NCBI RefSeq assembly: GCF_000316645.1
Contig: NC_019684.1
Coordinates: 4,431,001 to 4,495,000, forward strand
Length of the DNA stretch: 64,000 nt
Origin: Nostoc sp. PCC 7524
GTDB lineage: Bacteria; Cyanobacteriota; Cyanobacteriia; Cyanobacteriales; Nostocaceae
Reading direction: 5' to 3'
Every line of letters starts with the position of its first letter. Position 1 is the first letter of the stretch. Shown one piece after another: positions 45,380 to 53,009 of this stretch. The notes beneath the pieces were generated by a model that made no database searches, was not told where the DNA came from, and saw nothing but the letters and a program-made list of their open reading frames with translations. Position numbers and translations under genes: made by a program.

Positions 45380-46747
45380 ATGAAAGGTGAATGCTCACAA
45401 ACATCAATACAAATAGAATTACCTCTACGATTAGTAATTCACCAAAGTAAGTTCTCCTTTGTTGACTTGTTTGCTGGTATTGGTGGATTTAGAATTGCTT
45501 TAGAGAAACTAGGTGGTCAATGCTTGGGCTATTCCGAAATAGACAAACAAGCTATTCAAGTATATAAACAAAATTTTATCAGCTACCTAAATCAAGATGA
45601 AATAGAGTTGGGAGATATTACAAAAATTCCTGAACTTCCAGCAAATATAGATATAGTTGTTGGTGGTGTTCCCTGTCAACCCTGGTCAGTTGCAGGTTGT
45701 TTAAGGGGTTTTGATGATCCCAGAGGTAAATTATGGTTTGATGTAATTCGACTGGTTAATCAAAGTCAACCCAAATCTTTTATATTTGAAAATGTTAGTG
45801 GATTAGCTAGCCCTAAAAATCGAGAGAATTTAGAATTAATTTTACATGAACTAGAAAATATAGGATATTGCGTTAAATGGAAGATACTTAATGCTTATGA
45901 TTTTGGATTACCTCAAAATAGAGACAGAGTGTTTATTGTTGGAATTAGAAAAGATATAGAAAAATGTCAAGAGTATAATTTTCCTGAATCTTTAAAAGTA
46001 CATCCCAAGGTTTTAGATATTTTAGATGAATTGAAAAATATTAAAATCGTAAAAAAAGCTAAATTAGATGCAAATACCTTATTTAAAGGTGTGATTCCAC
46101 CATCAAGGACTAGATTTCAAAAAGATGATGAATTAAATGATTTTTTCATTTTTTCAGATTTAAGAAATGGACATACAACAATCCACTCTTGGGATATTAT
46201 AGACACTACTGATAGAGAGAAAATAATTTGTTTGACTCTTCTAAAACATAGAAGAAGTAAAAAGTATGGAAATAAAGATGGTAATCCTTTATCTTTTCAG
46301 AATTTTCAAGAAATTATACCTGATATCAAATTAAATGAATTAGATAATTTAGTAGATAAACAAATCTTTCGTTTAACTGATGATCACAAGTATGAGTTTG
46401 TGAATTCTAAGAATATGACAGGTATCAATAATATTTATAGAATTATACTTCCTGCTGCTGATATCGTACCGACTTTAACCGCTACTGGTGCCAAAGACTA
46501 CATAGCAACAGTCTCGATTTCTGCAAGTCATCCAGAGCAATATAAAAGACTTTTTTTAGAAAAAATATATAAAAATAAACAATATATACCAATTACTGCA
46601 AAGCACGCTTGTAAATTACAAGGGTTTCCTAAAGATTTTAAATACCATGAAAAAGATGATATTGCCAGAAGACAGTTTGGTAATTCTGTTCCTATACCTG
46701 TTGTTGAGTATGTCGCCAAAGAATTACTTAATATTCTAAGAATCTAG
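45380..46747 (+). CDS. Type II DNA (cytosine-5) methyltransferase
   Basis: The modification enzyme of a type II system, 455 residues. AdoMet motif I is FVDLFAGIGGF (~27-37). The catalytic motif GGVPCQPWSVAG has Cys99, motif VI is FENVSGL (Glu137), and motif X is FGNSVPIPVVEYVA at the C-terminus. It faces the endonuclease gene tail to tail, overlapping it by four bases at 46744-46747. Base composition is AT-rich with many Ile/Lys/Asn codons ending in A or T, unlike neighbours, suggesting transfer. The recognition site cannot be read from sequence; the partner suggests a GGNCC-like site. Confidence 0.93.
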   Translation: MKGECSQTSIQIELPLRLVIHQSKFSFVDLFAGIGGFRIALEKLGGQCLGYSEIDKQAIQVYKQNFISYLNQDEIELGDITKIPELPANIDIVVGGVPCQPWSVAGCLRGFDDPRGKLWFDVIRLVNQSQPKSFIFENVSGLASPKNRENLELILHELENIGYCVKWKILNAYDFGLPQNRDRVFIVGIRKDIEKCQEYNFPESLKVHPKVLDILDELKNIKIVKKAKLDANTLFKGVIPPSRTRFQKDDELNDFFIFSDLRNGHTTIHSWDIIDTTDREKIICLTLLKHRRSKKYGNKDGNPLSFQNFQEIIPDIKLNELDNLVDKQIFRLTDDHKYEFVNSKNMTGINNIYRIILPAADIVPTLTATGAKDYIATVSISASHPEQYKRLFLEKIYKNKQYIPITAKHACKLQGFPKDFKYHEKDDIARRQFGNSVPIPVVEYVAKELLNILRI

Positions 46748-47562
46748 TTTTTAGGTTTATAGAAAATATCATGAAATTCTGCTGCAAAGTCCTCTTTACC
46801 TAGTTCTACAAAAAGTGCTTTAAGATGTTGAAATGTATTTTGTTTTCCAGAGCAGAAGTCCCAAAACTCATTTTCAACCCATAGATCTCTAGTGATATCC
46901 AAGGGAGAACTAGACAATTTACTTTTTTGTTCTTCATACCAAGATTTTGAAAAAGGATTAAAAGGAATAGCAATACGAGCTTCTAAACTTGTATCAGGGT
47001 TTTCAGTATACCTATAAGCGTACCATTCCAAAAGCTGCTTATTAAATTTTTTAAAATCACCTTGATTTGGCTGTGTAGTTTTTATATCAAAAATATACTC
47101 AATTCCGTTTTTGCAAAAATGAATATCAACGCCAGTTCCAGATGGAGGAGATGTATATTGAATGATATCTTCTTGATTAGTTTTTAAAGCGGCCTCTTTT
47201 AATCTTTGAATACATTCTTCCGTGGGAACTCTCTTATTATTAGGCTTATTTTCACGTTCGGTAACTAATTTATTCAATTCATTCTCTAAGTCTCTAGGAA
47301 ATGGTTCAGGACGTAATATTTTTTTGGTGACAATTTCAAATCCATTTATTTCTGCTAATGTTTTAGCTATAGGTTCCCAACAAGTTGTTCCTAAACTTGT
47401 TTCTAAACCACCAATCAAAGAGCGTATTCTTCTTTCAATTGGAAAAATATCATCTAACACTTGGTAATTTTTTACTTGTTTATTTTTAAAAAAATCTCTA
47501 ATTGATTTTTTCAGATTATCCTTGATTTTTTGCTTAGTATCTTTATCCATACTTGACTTCAA
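46744..47562 (-). CDS. TdeIII-like type II restriction endonuclease
   Basis: A 272-residue endonuclease, probably of the TdeIII family (GGNCC type). The N-terminal stretch ERRIRSLIGGLETSLGTTCW is the feature I associate with that family. The catalytic core fits PD-(D/E)XK as GTGVDIHF (Asp146) and FDIKTTQPNQ (Asp159, Lys161). Its start overlaps the stop of the controller gene by four bases (ATGA), so the two are translationally coupled, and its end overlaps the methyltransferase end. The site assignment is from memory of the family and is uncertain; a restriction role follows from the neighbours. Confidence 0.82.
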   Translation of the reverse strand: MKSSMDKDTKQKIKDNLKKSIRDFFKNKQVKNYQVLDDIFPIERRIRSLIGGLETSLGTTCWEPIAKTLAEINGFEIVTKKILRPEPFPRDLENELNKLVTERENKPNNKRVPTEECIQRLKEAALKTNQEDIIQYTSPPSGTGVDIHFCKNGIEYIFDIKTTQPNQGDFKKFNKQLLEWYAYRYTENPDTSLEARIAIPFNPFSKSWYEEQKSKLSSSPLDITRDLWVENEFWDFCSGKQNTFQHLKALFVELGKEDFAAEFHDIFYKPKN

Positions 47563-47795
47563 TTATTTGAATCTGGATGACAATTGGCAAATAAATCAGG
47601 TATGGATATATTTAGAGCGTTAGCTATTCTTTCTATATTGTCTAAGGAAACATTACATTTTCCTGATTCAATACTTGAAATGTAAGTACGGTGAAGTTCC
47701 GCCTTTTCAGCCAATTCTTCTTGAGATAAATCTAGTTCTCTCCTTCGCTTTCTTACATATCGACCAAAACGCCACTTTATATCTACCTCTTTCAT
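47559..47795 (-). CDS. XRE-family controller (C) protein of the restriction-modification system
   Basis: A 78-residue helix-turn-helix protein, with LSQEELAEKAELHRTYISSI as the HTH and a total length typical of C proteins. C proteins bind upstream of their own gene and time expression of the endonuclease after the methyltransferase. It is cotranscribed with the endonuclease gene by a four-base overlap and has a small palindrome with promoter-like boxes upstream. Confidence 0.88.
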   Translation of the reverse strand: MKEVDIKWRFGRYVRKRRRELDLSQEELAEKAELHRTYISSIESGKCNVSLDNIERIANALNISIPDLFANCHPDSNN

Positions 47796-48203
47796 TTGCT
47801 CTAGTTAGACATAATTAACAAAGTAAGAATCTAAATCTACAGATTATAATTTACATTTTGTGGATTATACTGGACATATTGAAGTTTTTTAAAAAATAGT
47901 TGATATTTTTGACATTTTTATGCACTATAGGAGTGATATTTAATTTTTGAAAAAAAAACTTAATATAACTCATAACCCTTTATTCTCTGTTACCTGTTAC
48001 CCATTTCCTCTGTTCGCAAGTAAGTTTAAAACCCAAAACGGATTCCTATACAAATATTTAGAATATTTGCATCTGATATAAAATCTTAATCATCAATTAA
48101 TTAATCGGCTAAATAATCGAGTGATCGCTGATTCCGCTTCAGTAATCCGAACAATATGATAGAATTTCCTCTGGAAAAATTAATTCACTAGGTAAGCGAC
48201 TAA
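47796..48203. other. Intergenic region between the controller gene and cynS
   Basis: This AT-rich 408-bp spacer separates the leftward controller gene from the rightward cynS. Apart from the operator-like palindrome at 47834-47845 I see no gene. It is the right edge of the restriction cassette, and no direct repeat of obvious attachment-site kind was found. Confidence 0.5.
47834..47872 (-). promoter_or_regulatory. Likely promoter/operator of the controller-endonuclease genes
   Basis: AATCT-AC-AGATT (47834-47845) is a perfect 5-bp inverted repeat. Next to it, on the minus strand, are two TATAAT boxes (47848-47843, and another around 47868). It lies 39 bp before the controller ATG, where a C-protein operator is expected. 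It differs from the classic C-box consensus, so the operator call is inference. Confidence 0.4.
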
Positions 48204-48644
48204 ATGTCTGTTCCTGAAATTACGCAAACCCTACTAACAGCCAAGAAAGAGAAAGGACTAAGCTTTGCTGATCTAGAAAAAATTCTCGGACGCGATGAAG
48301 TCTGGATTGCTGCTGTATTCTATCGTCAAGCCAGTGCTTCTGAGGAAGAGGCGCGGTTAATTATAGACGCATTGGATTTAGCCCCAATCTATATTCAAGA
48401 ATTGACAGAGTACCCAGTCAAAGGATTAGGGCCTGTCGTCCCAACCGATCCATTGATTTATCGGTTCTACGAGATTATGCAGGTGTATGGCTTCCCTATT
48501 AAGGAAGTTATACAAGAAAAATTTGGCGATGGGATTATGAGTGCCATTGATTTTACCTTGGATGTGGAGAAGGAAGAAGACCCCAAAGGCGATCGCGTTA
48601 AAATTACTATGTCTGGTAAGTTCCTACCTTACAAAAAGTGGTAG
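48204..48644 (+). CDS. cynS: Cyanate hydratase (cyanase)
   Basis: Cyanase breaks cyanate down with bicarbonate to ammonia and CO2, detoxifying it and giving usable nitrogen. The 146-residue protein has the N-terminal HTH-like domain ([20 protein letters not shown]) and the family C-terminal domain with the active-site region [20 protein letters not shown] and [12 protein letters not shown], which include the conserved Arg and Glu. Length is slightly shorter than the E. coli enzyme. A DNA methyltransferase gene starts 33 bp after its stop. Confidence 0.95.
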   Translation: MSVPEITQTLLTAKKEKGLSFADLEKILGRDEVWIAAVFYRQASASEEEARLIIDALDLAPIYIQELTEYPVKGLGPVVPTDPLIYRFYEIMQVYGFPIKEVIQEKFGDGIMSAIDFTLDVEKEEDPKGDRVKITMSGKFLPYKKW

Positions 48645-48677
48645 TCTTTCAGTCATTGAGATAATTTTAGATATCGC

Positions 48678-49583
48678 TTGAACTCACAGAAAACAACAAC
48701 AACAAAATTAATCAAGTTAACACCCTATTACACACAACAGCACGGCCAAGCCTATTTGGGTAACAGCCTAGAAATTATCAGCAGTATCACAGACAATAGT
48801 ATTAATTTAATCATCACTTCACCACCCTTCGCTTTAACGCGCAAAAAAGAATACGGTAACGAAAGCTCGGATAAATATATTGAGTGGTTTTTGCCCTTTG
48901 CCTACGAATTTAAAAGAGTTTTAGCAGAAAATGGTTCATTTGTTTTAGATTTAGGTGGCGCTTATCTTCCTGGTAATCCTGTACGGAGTATCTATCAATA
49001 CGAATTGCTAATTAAATTATGCAAAGAAGTTGGCTTTTTTCTGGCGCAAGAATTCTATCACTACAATCCAGCAAGACTCCCTACTCCTGCTGAATGGGTA
49101 ACAATTAGAAGAGTTCGTGTCAAAGATGCAGTCAATACAGTTTGGTGGTTGTCGAAAACGCCGCACCCTAAAGCCAATAATAGAAAAGTTTTAAAGCCAT
49201 ATAGCCAGAGTATGGAAAAATTACTCAAGAATGGCTACAAAGCTAAAATTCGTCCTAGTGGACACGATATTTCTGATAAATTTCAAAAAGATAATCAAGG
49301 TGCAATTCCACCAAATTTGATAGAACTTGCTAATACTGAATCCAATAGTGCTTATCTACGACGTTGTAAAGCAGCCGGGATAAAACCACATCCAGCTAGA
49401 TTTCCTCAAGGTTTTGCTGAATTTTTCATCAAGTTTTTAACTGACGAAGGTGATCTAGTATTAGACCCGTTTGCAGGTTCTAATACTACTGGGTTTGTTG
49501 CTGAAACTTTGCAACGCCGATGGATATCGTTAGAGATTAATGAGGATTATGTGCTGGGAAGCCGTTATCGATTTAGTGAATAA
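48678..49583 (+). CDS. Solitary N4-cytosine-type DNA methyltransferase (beta class)
   Basis: A 301-residue methyltransferase with the beta-class motif order: the catalytic motif TSPPFALTRK near the N-terminus (~48-51; SPP rather than DPP favours N4-cytosine), and the AdoMet-binding motif LDPFAGSNTTGFVAE near the C-terminus. No endonuclease lies beside it, so it appears orphan. The conserved cyanobacterial N4 enzyme that modifies GGCC in Synechocystis is a candidate relative (recollection). The start is TTG at 48678, since no ATG or GTG is suitably placed. It sits 33 bp behind cynS and may share its transcript. Confidence 0.88.
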   Translation: MNSQKTTTTKLIKLTPYYTQQHGQAYLGNSLEIISSITDNSINLIITSPPFALTRKKEYGNESSDKYIEWFLPFAYEFKRVLAENGSFVLDLGGAYLPGNPVRSIYQYELLIKLCKEVGFFLAQEFYHYNPARLPTPAEWVTIRRVRVKDAVNTVWWLSKTPHPKANNRKVLKPYSQSMEKLLKNGYKAKIRPSGHDISDKFQKDNQGAIPPNLIELANTESNSAYLRRCKAAGIKPHPARFPQGFAEFFIKFLTDEGDLVLDPFAGSNTTGFVAETLQRRWISLEINEDYVLGSRYRFSE

Positions 49584-49645
49584 TCAAGAGTCAATAGTTA
49601 ACTATTAGCTGTAGACTCTAGACTACTTAACTCTAGAAAGCAGAT

Positions 49646-49891
49646 TTAAATTTCACCATTGACTTGCATTTGGTGAACTTGATCTGCTAACTCTTGACGA
49701 CTTTGATCATCAAGTTTATCTATCGCTAACATTCCCATCAGAATTACCTCTTTTAGGGTTAAACGTGTTGAATGTGCCTGTTTTTGCACAATCTCCTTAA
49801 TAATTGGACTGACTCCAATTGCTGTACTAGCTCTAGCCACAAAATTACAGGGAAACATCAATGACTTCGGATAAATCTTAGCATTTCCCAC
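49646..49891 (-). CDS. Hypothetical protein, 81 residues
   Basis: I do not recognise a family. The frame opens with ATG at 49891. Its C-terminal half is alpha-helical in character (KLDDQSRQELADQVHQMQV), with a hydrophobic KEVILMGMLAI stretch before it. It could be a small DNA-binding or antitoxin-like protein, but nothing in the sequence proves this. It faces the methyltransferase gene tail to tail. Confidence 0.4.
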   Translation of the reverse strand: MGNAKIYPKSLMFPCNFVARASTAIGVSPIIKEIVQKQAHSTRLTLKEVILMGMLAIDKLDDQSRQELADQVHQMQVNGEI

Positions 49892-50458
49892 GGGCTTATT
49901 CTATATAAATTGCACTAAATTTAATTGGGTGATAACACATAAACCCTAAGTGTTAACCTATGAACGTGTCTAAGTAATTAGTAAAATTTATCACATTTAC
50001 TCTCAATGTAAAAAAATATGAATGTTTTTAGCTAAAAACCTTCTTCCTTCCATTCATACCGACTCAATTAATGATCACAGTACATACTTTAGTATGGAAG
50101 CACTGTTGAGCGTCTTGGGAATTAGTCATGTGTGACATTACTGTTCCAATTAGTACAAAATCTTTACCACTCAAGATCATCCTAGCTTTGTGCTTACGGA
50201 GTCCATCACTTGGTAAAAAATGCTTCATAAATATAACCAACCCAATGGCGCTTCTGAAATCTGACATCAAGCTAGTCTATATACTAGAAAAGTTGGGTTT
50301 TAAAGAATTTGTAAATTGTCAAAGATAATCTTGTTAACCTAGTTTACAGAAATATACATTCTCAATAAGAATAATATTTAACCACAGTAAAATTTCCTGA
50401 ATACGGATAATTAACGCTGTCAAAGAAAAAAGCAGTAACTTAGAGGAGAGAGAAAGCG
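49892..50458. other. Intergenic region, no gene recognised
   Basis: Several overlapping short frames on both strands (50064-50328) lack any recognisable product and overlap one another. The region contains the promoter side of the SGNH hydrolase gene, whose ATG is preceded by GAGGAGAGAG. Confidence 0.5.
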
Positions 50459-51619
50459 ATGAGGGAACCTTATCTGTTGGCAGCAGGCTTGTTAACAGGA
50501 TTGGCAATACCAGCATCAGCTCTTCCAGAGATGTCACATATCTTGCCAAAAAAGCACATATCACATTTGGATACAAAACAAACTTTGCAGACAATAACAG
50601 ATGTAAAAAACAATCTGAATAATGAAATATCTGCACCTGAATTTAGTAATCAAGTATCCCAGCCTGTAGAAAAATTACAACCAACATTAAGCGAAAAATT
50701 TTTCCCTAGGCTTTTGCATCTCTCCTTATCAGAATTGAGCAGCCAACTGTTACCCTCTTCAGAGGCTTCTGAACCAAAAACCAGTGAAAAACACCTTTCC
50801 AGTGAAGATGTTACCTTAAGGCGATTTAACACTCAAGAATTACCAAACCCATTAGAATCATTATTTAATCCCAACAACCAACCAACTAATCTGCCATTAA
50901 CATCTGGTAATCAACTTTACTATCAAAGGTTATCAGCACTGAGAACAGGCCAGATTTATACACGTACAGATATTGATAGTTTGCAATTATTGCGAGAGTC
51001 AGGTCAAAAGCAACAATTAACTTATGAAGATTGGAAAATTTTATTAGCTTTAGAAGGGAAAGCGATCGCTCAAGGTCAAGGCAAAAATCGCTTGAGTATC
51101 TTAGTTGGTGATTCCTTAAGCTTGTGGTTCCCCAGAGAAAAACTACCTACTGGTAAATTATGGCTCAATCAGGGCATATCTGGAGATACATCTGGTGGTA
51201 TCGCCACCAGATTGGCAGCCTTTTCTAAAACGCGACCAGATGCAATTTATATTATGGCTGGGATTAACGACTTAAGAAAAGGTACAAACGATGAAGTAAT
51301 TTTGCGTAATTACCGCCGAATTATGCGGAGCTTACGACAAACTCACCCTCAAGCTCAGATATTTGTTCAGTCTATCCTACCGACTCAAATCTCAACAATT
51401 CCTAATAGCCGCATTCGTCGTTTAAATACGAGAATTGCTCAGATTGCTAAACAAGAAGGAGCTAATTACTTAAATATTCATCACTGGTTTGCAGATGCTG
51501 ATGGTAACTTACGCTTAGATTTAACCACTGATGGATTACATCTGTCACAAGATGGTTATGATGTTTGGCGATTTGCCCTCCAGCAAGTAGAATTCAAACT
51601 CTCTCAAACTAGAAATTGA
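50459..51619 (+). CDS. Exported SGNH/GDSL-type hydrolase
   Basis: A 386-residue protein with a signal-peptide-like start (YLLAAGLLTGLAIPASALP). Next come ~130 residues of low-complexity Ser/Leu/Pro-rich sequence. The SGNH hydrolase domain runs from ~205 onwards. Catalytic blocks are LVGDSLSLWF (Ser219), GISGDTSGG, IMAGINDLRKG (the GND-type Asn) and DGLHLSQDGYDVW (Asp and His). It is probably a secreted or periplasmic esterase or sugar deacetylase; the substrate is unknown. The Shine-Dalgarno GAGGAGAG supports the start. A DUF4864 gene follows by 46 bp on the same strand. Confidence 0.88.
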   Translation: MREPYLLAAGLLTGLAIPASALPEMSHILPKKHISHLDTKQTLQTITDVKNNLNNEISAPEFSNQVSQPVEKLQPTLSEKFFPRLLHLSLSELSSQLLPSSEASEPKTSEKHLSSEDVTLRRFNTQELPNPLESLFNPNNQPTNLPLTSGNQLYYQRLSALRTGQIYTRTDIDSLQLLRESGQKQQLTYEDWKILLALEGKAIAQGQGKNRLSILVGDSLSLWFPREKLPTGKLWLNQGISGDTSGGIATRLAAFSKTRPDAIYIMAGINDLRKGTNDEVILRNYRRIMRSLRQTHPQAQIFVQSILPTQISTIPNSRIRRLNTRIAQIAKQEGANYLNIHHWFADADGNLRLDLTTDGLHLSQDGYDVWRFALQQVEFKLSQTRN

Positions 51620-51665
51620 GCGATAGGCTTCACTCTGATATAGACGATCGCAAATTACAGGTTTT

Positions 51666-52028
51666 ATGGAAGCTACTGAGAACGATTTTATTGCCATACG
51701 CTCTGTTGTAGAATGCCAACTAGCAGCATTTCAAAAGGATGATGCTCAAGCAGCTTTCACCTTTGCTAGTCCTGCAATCAAAGAGCAATTCCAAACCGCA
51801 GAGAACTTTATGCGAATGGTGAGCCTGAGTTATCCGGCAGTTTACCGTCCTCGCTCTGTATTTTTCGATAAAATTACCACAATCCAAGACAACATCACTC
51901 AGCCAGTATTGCTGCTATCACCTGATGGAGTTCCCCTAAAAGCCTTATATTTTATGGAAAAACAACCTGATGAGACTTGGAAAATCAATGGTTGTATTTT
52001 AGTCTCAGTAGAAGCGGAAACCATATAG
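51666..52028 (+). CDS. DUF4864-family protein
   Basis: A 120-residue soluble protein with the DUF4864 pattern: IRSVVECQLAAFQKDDAQAA, FTFASPAIKEQF, MVSLSYPAVYRPRSVFF, and a C-terminal WKINGCILV strand. The fold is likely NTF2-like; the function is unknown. The ATG at 51666 is clear. It lies 46 bp after the SGNH hydrolase gene, so cotranscription is likely. Confidence 0.82.
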   Translation: MEATENDFIAIRSVVECQLAAFQKDDAQAAFTFASPAIKEQFQTAENFMRMVSLSYPAVYRPRSVFFDKITTIQDNITQPVLLLSPDGVPLKALYFMEKQPDETWKINGCILVSVEAETI

Positions 52029-52100
52029 GGTGATTAATAAATTCTGTAGTCAGAACTAAGCACGCGGCTCATCGCCCCGAAGAAAGCTAACAGCACTTAC

Positions 52101-52931
52101 TCATACTTTAGCTCCCAAGGCTTCCCGATTTAAGACTTGGTTTAATTTGCCACTGCGATAACCTTCTAAATCAAGAGTTACATAGATAAATCCAAACTCT
52201 TGGAATGCTGTCACTACAGACTGCAAGTCTGTCATCATGACGAAATCTTTAATTTTTTCGGGTGATAATTCGATGCGTGCGGTATCGCCTTCAGAACGAA
52301 CACGTAGATTCTGCCAACCTAGCTTTCGCAGATAAATTTCTGCTCTACCTACGCGTTGTAACTTAGCGACAGTAATTTCTTCACCGTAGGGAAAACGGGA
52401 ACTGAGACAAGGTTGTGCTGGTTTATCCCACCAAGGTAAACCTAAGTGTTGGGAAAGTTGCCGGACTTCTAACTTGGTGACACCGACTTCAGCTAAAGGC
52501 GATCGCGCTCCTCTTTCTTTCGCAGCTTGGATGCCTGGGCGATAATCGTTTAAATCATCAGCATTCACCCCATCCACCACATAGGGATAGCCCAACTCTA
52601 TAGCTAGAGGTTTGAGGTTGTCGTGTAATTCGCTTTTGCAAAAATAACAACGGTTGACAGGATTAGCTGTGTAATTAGGATTTTCCATCTCGTGAGTCTG
52701 GATGATTTGATGAGGAATCCCAATAGTTGCGGCTTGAATTGTGGCATCTTCTAGTTCTTCTGGTAACAGCGAAGGTGAAACAGCTGTCACAGCCAAAGCG
52801 CGATCGCCCAACACATCATAAGCAATCTTGGCAACTAAAGTGCTATCAACGCCACCAGAGTAGGCAATCAACGCCTGTCCCATCTCTGCAAATAAAACTT
52901 TTAATTGCTCAAGTTTTTCTGTCAACATCAT
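52101..52931 (-). CDS. larE: ATP-dependent sacrificial sulfur transferase LarE family protein
   Basis: A 276-residue PP-loop ATPase with YSGGVDSTLVAKIAY near the N-terminus and the Cys motif NRCYFCKSELHDNL around 105. WWDKPAQPCLSSRFPYGE follows. LarE supplies its own cysteine sulfur to make the nickel-pincer cofactor of lactate racemase; no larA, larB or larC is in the window, so the true target in this organism is open. I chose the Met pair at 52931/52928 (MMLTEKLEQLK) because the extra 20 residues upstream look non-conserved. The minus-strand hybrid kinase gene ends 79 bp upstream. Confidence 0.85.
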   Translation of the reverse strand: MMLTEKLEQLKVLFAEMGQALIAYSGGVDSTLVAKIAYDVLGDRALAVTAVSPSLLPEELEDATIQAATIGIPHQIIQTHEMENPNYTANPVNRCYFCKSELHDNLKPLAIELGYPYVVDGVNADDLNDYRPGIQAAKERGARSPLAEVGVTKLEVRQLSQHLGLPWWDKPAQPCLSSRFPYGEEITVAKLQRVGRAEIYLRKLGWQNLRVRSEGDTARIELSPEKIKDFVMMTDLQSVVTAFQEFGFIYVTLDLEGYRSGKLNQVLNREALGAKV

Positions 52932-53009
52932 TTCCCAATTCCTGCCATAAGCCAATAGCACCAGATAGATTCTATTGTAGTCATTGCCCATTGACCAATC
53001 ACCGATGCT

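Noticed and set aside
45380..47795. Restriction cassette considered as part of a prophage or integrative element
   Set aside because: No integrase, transposase, tRNA target or flanking direct repeat was found around it.
50064..50636. Three overlapping frames on both strands before and over the SGNH hydrolase start
   Set aside because: No recognisable product, mutual overlap, and one covers the signal-peptide coding region of the hydrolase in antisense.
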